Virus record (IMG/VR): IMGVR_UViG_3300029826_000006
Location: 1 to 48,186 of that record
From: a virus
Strand: one strand, 5' to 3'
Length of the DNA: 48,186 nucleotides
Part shown: positions 44,044 to 48,186 of the stretch, one piece after another
Numbering within the stretch: the first letter of the stretch is position 1
How the letters are laid out: each line of letters starts with the position of its first letter
Notes under the pieces: generated by a model
Seen by the model: only the letters and a program-made list of their open reading frames with translations
Told to the model about the DNA's origin: nothing
Database searches by the model: none
Program-made: the position numbers and the translations under genes

Positions 44044-45350
44044 TGACAATCAAAGTTGGAATCGTAGGTATGGTGCAGACTGAAGCTATTATCGTCTCAG
44101 ACCGCGCACGGAAGATGATGGGAAACCTTGATGACCTTGAAACTAACATGAAGGAAAGTGGTCTCATCGCACCGCTGGCAGTCAAAGACAATCAAGACGG
44201 AACTTACACTCTTCTCGCCGGCGAGCGTCGATATAATGTTCTCAAACGTAACAATGTAGATGTTATCCCGGCTCGTATTTACGATCAGGACTTAACTGAC
44301 CTAGAAATGAAGGTCATTGAGAAGTCCGAGAACTTCTACCGCAAGGACTTCGAATACTGGGAGTTGGACAAACTCACTTCCGAAATCACTGATATGCAAC
44401 AAGCTATTCATGGAAAGAAAGCACCTGGTCCTGGAGGTACTGGATGGGGACTTGAGGACACTGGTGCTATGATAGGTGGTGTAACCAAAGCTGCTGTTTC
44501 CTACGCTATACGCCGAGCCCAAGCTCGTGAGGTAATGCCTGAGCTATTCGACAACTGCAAAACTGCATCTGATGCAAACAAGGTGCTGAAGAAAATTGAC
44601 GAAGCTGTTGTCAAACAAGCCATCGCACAAAAACTTGAATCATCGAAAGCTGAATCATCTATTAAGCAACTATCAAATCGCTTCATCATTTCAGACTTCT
44701 TCACTGGAGTCAAGCAAATCCCTAACAACATGATGCACTTGGTCGAGATCGATCCTCCTTATGCTATTGACTTAACTGAAGTCAAAAAGTCTGGCGTTGA
44801 CACTAACGCTGACTACAACGAGATTCCTGCTGACTCATATCAAGTATTCCTAGCTAATCTGTTTGCCGAGTGTTACCGCATCATGGCTGATCATAGCTGG
44901 CTCATCTGCTGGTTTGCGCCGGAGCCTTGGTTCGAAACCATCTTCCAGGAGCTATCAAATGCAGGCTTTGAAACGACTCGTATGTGTGGTATTTGGACTA
45001 AGCCTTCTGGACAAACTAGAAGTCCTGACACTAAGCTTGCGAATAGCTATGAAATGTTTTTTTATGCTTGGAAGGGTCGGCCTGCACTTGCAAAGCCTGG
45101 ACGAAGTAACATTTTTGACTATGCGCCTGTCTCTCCTACTAAGAAGACTCATCCGACAGAGCGGCCAGTCGAATTGATAAAAGAGATCTACGAAACTTTT
45201 GCATTTCCAGGATCTCGCATCTGCATTCCTTTCCTCGGCTCCGGCAGTGGCATCTTCGCGGCCGAGCAGGCTGGAATGTCTGCTGTTGGATTTGAACTTT
45301 CTCAAGCATACAAAGATAGTTTCTTGGTCAAAGCTAGTACAATGAAATGA
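44043..45350 (+). CDS. ParB-N domain fused to N6-adenine DNA methyltransferase
   Basis: This 435-residue fusion has two halves. Residues ~5-110 are a ParB/Srx-like domain (ESGLIAPLAVKDNQDGTYTL with LAGERRY at 59-64), then a helical DNA-binding-like section to ~215. The C-terminal half is an amino-methyltransferase with catalytic DPPY at 237-240 before the SAM-binding FLGSGSG at 397, the order of the beta class. It probably methylates adenine in phage DNA, perhaps against host restriction. No restriction enzyme is encoded, so it acts alone. Confidence 0.8.
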   Translation: MTIKVGIVGMVQTEAIIVSDRARKMMGNLDDLETNMKESGLIAPLAVKDNQDGTYTLLAGERRYNVLKRNNVDVIPARIYDQDLTDLEMKVIEKSENFYRKDFEYWELDKLTSEITDMQQAIHGKKAPGPGGTGWGLEDTGAMIGGVTKAAVSYAIRRAQAREVMPELFDNCKTASDANKVLKKIDEAVVKQAIAQKLESSKAESSIKQLSNRFIISDFFTGVKQIPNNMMHLVEIDPPYAIDLTEVKKSGVDTNADYNEIPADSYQVFLANLFAECYRIMADHSWLICWFAPEPWFETIFQELSNAGFETTRMCGIWTKPSGQTRSPDTKLANSYEMFFYAWKGRPALAKPGRSNIFDYAPVSPTKKTHPTERPVELIKEIYETFAFPGSRICIPFLGSGSGIFAAEQAGMSAVGFELSQAYKDSFLVKASTMK

Positions 45351-45374
45351 GATCGTAAATTTATTTGACGGACT
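45351..45374. repeat. Dyad repeat, copy 14
   Basis: GATCGTAAATTTATTTGACG then GACT, starting directly after the methyltransferase stop, with GGAG of the next gene just beyond it. Confidence 0.75.
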
Positions 45375-45385
45375 GGAGCATAGCC

Positions 45386-45679
45386 ATGTACGATGTATTC
45401 TGTACAGAACATGAAGGTGAAATGATACTACATGACACTTTAAACATACCTCATGAAGTACAGAAAAAACAGTGCGAGATGCAATCTTTAGACTATATAG
45501 ATCCATATCATAGAGTAACTCTAACAGATGGATTCAAGACCATCTATGCAGCCGCTGTATTCTTCCATGATGGAACTATATGGGATGCTATTTTATCAGG
45601 CTATGATACTTTTAAATTATTCACAAACAAAAGGAGACTTCCAAAGTGTTTTAATCTTCCGTACTGGAGAAACCTATGA
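45386..45679 (+). CDS. Small unknown protein before DNA polymerase
   Basis: This 97-residue alpha/beta protein (YDVFCTEHEGEMILHDTLNI, then VFFHDGTIWDAILSGYDTF) has no recognised family. ATG 45386 follows GGAG by 9 bases. It overlaps the polymerase start by 4 bases and so may be translated with it. Confidence 0.5.
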   Translation: MYDVFCTEHEGEMILHDTLNIPHEVQKKQCEMQSLDYIDPYHRVTLTDGFKTIYAAAVFFHDGTIWDAILSGYDTFKLFTNKRRLPKCFNLPYWRNL

Positions 45680-48186
45680 AACGCACATACGTTCCACCTT
45701 CTGGCAACCTCAATGCAAAACTAGCTATCGTTGGTGAGCAGCCTGGCATCGACGAGATACGTGCCAGGCCTCCTAAACCTTTCATCGGAGCTGCAGGAAA
45801 AGCACTAGATGAATGTCTACGAATGACTCGTGTGATGCGTAGTAATGTCTACCTAACCAACGTCATAAAAGATCTGGATGCCCCTCTCAAACATTACATT
45901 AACATAGACAGCCGCGGCAAGTGGACTATCCATCCTGATGGTTATACTTACATAAACGAGCTAGCAGATGAACTATCTAAATTAAACCTTAACTGTGTTC
46001 TCGCTCTTGGCAACGTAGCTCTCCTTGCTCTAACCAACCGCGTTGGCATAACTAAGTGGAGGGGAAGTGTACTCGAGTCAACAATCGTTAAAGGACTTAA
46101 AGTGGTCCCAACATTTCATCCAGCTACTTTTATCCCACCTAAGTTCAACTTCCTCAACAAACCTCTTATTTGCGAAGACATTATTAGAGCATCAGCCGAA
46201 AGTGGATTCAGAGAAATTCGACGTACTCCACGCAACATAAAGACAAGACCAGACTTTCAAGAATCTATCAGCACCCTTGATTACTGCTACGAAATGGGAC
46301 TTCGAGGTCAAACTCTAGCAATCGACATTGAGGTCATTAACAGAGAACTTGACTGTATCTCAATCGGCTGGGCTCGTGACCAGGCTATCTCAATCCCTTT
46401 TCGAGACCATAATGGAGATTACTTTTCAGTCGAGCAAGAATACAAAATCATGGTTCTAATTGCTCATTTAATACAAGAGCCACGAATAACCAAAGTCGGT
46501 GCAAACTTTATCTTCGACCTCCAGTTCCTGTTCCACAAGTATGGTATCATTCCTAGAGGTGTTGAGCACTGCACTCAAATTGCTCAGAAAATATCTTTTC
46601 CTGACTTCCCTGCCGGTCTGGACGCTGTCACTACTATGTACACAGACATACCATACTACAAACAAGATGGTAAGCAGTGGATGAAGATGGGAGTCGGCTC
46701 GTGGGAAGAGTGGTGGAACTACAACGGCATGGACTCTATAGTCCCTGTCGAAGCACTCCCAAAGCAACTTCAAACTCTTGCTGATCAGCAAAACTCTGAA
46801 ACCTACGAGCGTCAGCGTAAGCTAATCAAACCTCTCATCTACATGGCAGAGCGTGGAATCAAAATTGACGTTGAAGGTATGATCGACTACAAGGAAGAAC
46901 AGCAAGCTGAACTAGAACACCTTGGTGAAAAGCTTAACTCAGTCGCAGGCCATGATATAAACTATAACTCACCTCAGCAATTAATGAAGTACTTCTACGA
47001 CGAGCTCGGACATCGTCCTTATAAGAAACGTAACACTAATGGAAAATACGTAGATTCAATTGACGTAGATGCACTCAAGCGATTAGCGCGTCAGGGTGTT
47101 GAAGCTGCTCGCATCATGCTTGACATTCGTAGCTTAACCAAGCGCATATCAACTTACCTCAACGTAGGAAAGGTGGACGAAGATGGACGTTATAGATCAT
47201 CCTATAAACCTGTCGGGGCTGAAACAGGCCGTCTCTCAAGCGGCACTACAATATTTGGAACTGGAGGGAACCAGCAGAACTGGCCACACGATCTCCTCCG
47301 TTTCTTTCTCTTTGACGAAGGATATTTCGGATACTCATTTGATCTTAGTCAAATCGAAAACAGGATTGTCGCTTACACTGGAGGAGTCCTTACACAAATT
47401 GAAGCATTCGAACAAGGAATCGATCTTCATCGACTAACTGCCTCCATAATCCTAGGCAAACCTTACGATCAGATCTCTGGAGAAGATGGATCTTCCGACC
47501 TCGGCGATGGAAGACAGTCAGAACGATACTGGGGAAAAAAAGGTAATCATGCTATCGACTACGATGTCAGCTATAAAACATTCGCACTTAAGAATGAGAT
47601 GCTTGAAGCAGATGCAAAGCGCATCCTTTTCTCTATCCATCAAGGATATCCACAAATCAAGGGAGGCTATCACCAGATCATTCAAGATATGCTTAAGCAA
47701 CGAAGAATGGTTACAAACCTATTCGGTCGTAACAGACTCTTCCTCGGACCTATCTTTCCATCTCATCCATTCGTTCCACTAAGTGCTTGCGAAACAACCT
47801 TCCGTGAGGCCTATGCTCACTTTGCACAAAGCACCTGTGCTGACAAGATGAATGAACAAGGTCTTGAACATATCTTCTACAACCAAGACATCTTCAGACC
47901 AGTTGAACTCCTCGCTCAGGTCCATGACTCGGTTGTATTCCAGATTCCGCTATCACTTCCTTGGATTGAGCACGCTCGTATCCTTCTCAACATTAAACGC
48001 TCACTTGAGCAACCTCTCGAATGGCACGGACGAGAGATCCAAACACCTGCTGATCTCGCTATAGGCTTTAACATGTGCAAAGAATGTATGATCGAACTTA
48101 AACACAAAACCTTTCCAATGGATGAAGTTAAACTCGCTGACAAATTAAAGGAGGTTTACGATGCGCTTCAAGCAAATAGAAAAATT
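45676..48186 (+). CDS. Family A DNA polymerase with N-terminal UDG-like and 3'-5' exonuclease domains (end continues at base 1)
   Basis: The 837 residues seen here lack only the last few. Residues ~15-155 are a family-4-like uracil-DNA glycosylase fold (GEQPG near 20, PFIGAAGKAL near 35, HPA at 148). The exonuclease has D217 and E219 (AIDIEV), a middle NFIFDLQF, and Y349...D353 (YNGMD). Polymerase motif A is DLSQIENR from D556. Motif B is R617-x3-K621-x2-NH-x3-Y629. Motif C is QVHDS at 748-752. H625 occupies the place of E. coli Pol I F762. This is the phage replicative polymerase; the glycosylase-like part could sense uracil or only be structural. Confidence 0.9.
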   Translation, partial: MKRTYVPPSGNLNAKLAIVGEQPGIDEIRARPPKPFIGAAGKALDECLRMTRVMRSNVYLTNVIKDLDAPLKHYINIDSRGKWTIHPDGYTYINELADELSKLNLNCVLALGNVALLALTNRVGITKWRGSVLESTIVKGLKVVPTFHPATFIPPKFNFLNKPLICEDIIRASAESGFREIRRTPRNIKTRPDFQESISTLDYCYEMGLRGQTLAIDIEVINRELDCISIGWARDQAISIPFRDHNGDYFSVEQEYKIMVLIAHLIQEPRITKVGANFIFDLQFLFHKYGIIPRGVEHCTQIAQKISFPDFPAGLDAVTTMYTDIPYYKQDGKQWMKMGVGSWEEWWNYNGMDSIVPVEALPKQLQTLADQQNSETYERQRKLIKPLIYMAERGIKIDVEGMIDYKEEQQAELEHLGEKLNSVAGHDINYNSPQQLMKYFYDELGHRPYKKRNTNGKYVDSIDVDALKRLARQGVEAARIMLDIRSLTKRISTYLNVGKVDEDGRYRSSYKPVGAETGRLSSGTTIFGTGGNQQNWPHDLLRFFLFDEGYFGYSFDLSQIENRIVAYTGGVLTQIEAFEQGIDLHRLTASIILGKPYDQISGEDGSSDLGDGRQSERYWGKKGNHAIDYDVSYKTFALKNEMLEADAKRILFSIHQGYPQIKGGYHQIIQDMLKQRRMVTNLFGRNRLFLGPIFPSHPFVPLSACETTFREAYAHFAQSTCADKMNEQGLEHIFYNQDIFRPVELLAQVHDSVVFQIPLSLPWIEHARILLNIKRSLEQPLEWHGREIQTPADLAIGFNMCKECMIELKHKTFPMDEVKLADKLKEVYDALQANRKI
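48087..48186. repeat. Terminal overlap, right copy
   Basis: Same sequence as bases 1-100 except C/T at 48185, giving Ile instead of Thr in the polymerase frame. Linear numbering should drop one copy. Confidence 0.9.

Noticed and set aside
1-48186. tRNA, rRNA or integrase/lysogeny genes
   Set aside because: I found no cloverleaf, rRNA similarity, integrase or repressor. A tRNAscan run would settle tRNA absence.

Overview
The window looks like one complete, circularly closed genome of a tailed phage, linearised inside its DNA polymerase gene. The first and last 100 bases are the same sequence apart from one base, so the unique length is about 48,086 bp and the polymerase reading frame runs off the right end and finishes at base 109. 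The genes point to a podovirus-like, probably strictly lytic phage. There is a large terminase, a portal, scaffold and SU10-like capsid proteins, a short-tail set with giant internal virion proteins, and no tape-measure or tail-tube gene. I see no integrase, lysogeny repressor, phage RNA polymerase or tRNA. Promoters look like sigma70 type and many genes have strong GGAGG ribosome sites, so the host is a bacterium. The sequence does not identify it.

The genome is two divergent arms. The minus-strand arm (27,237 down to 1,584) carries packaging, lysis, virion and glycan genes. In transcription order these are small terminase, M15 endolysin, DUF1353, a three-gene glycosyltransferase/methyltransferase island, a mucin-like DUF2341 protein, large terminase, a holin candidate, portal, scaffold, decoration protein, capsid, adaptor and tail proteins, a BNR-repeat fibre, and internal/ejection proteins up to a 1,701-residue LPD38-type protein. 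The plus-strand arm (27,699 round to 1,578) carries a control region, many small accessory genes, and a replication, recombination and nucleotide set. That set is ligase, HIRAN, Cas4/RecB-like nuclease, Sak4-like ATPase, ssDNA-binding protein, dCMP deaminase, ParB-methyltransferase, UDG-exonuclease-polymerase, MazG and a DUF3987 helicase-like ATPase. The arms meet tail to tail with 5 bp between stops.

Bases 27,238-28,686 form the control region. It holds back-to-back promoters, short iterons, a 27-bp direct repeat, palindromes, and a ~60-bp imperfect inverted repeat with an extended -10 promoter in each arm. A family of ~20-28 bp dyads centred on CCGTTAAATTAATTTAACGG recurs at 14 places, nearly all between genes and at module boundaries.

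The most interesting combination is a possible virion O-glycosylation system. Five virion-module proteins carry Thr/Ser-Ala-Pro mucin-like tracts. Immediately upstream of the longest tract the phage encodes a GT-A enzyme with the DSH, WGGGD and late-His pattern of polypeptide GalNAc-transferases, a methyltransferase, and a two-domain glycosyltransferase. The plus arm adds a very well conserved UDP-sulfoquinovose synthase (SQD1) homologue that could supply an unusual sulfonated sugar. A second unusual region (39,238-41,050) differs in base composition and contains attC-like structures resembling integron gene cassettes.
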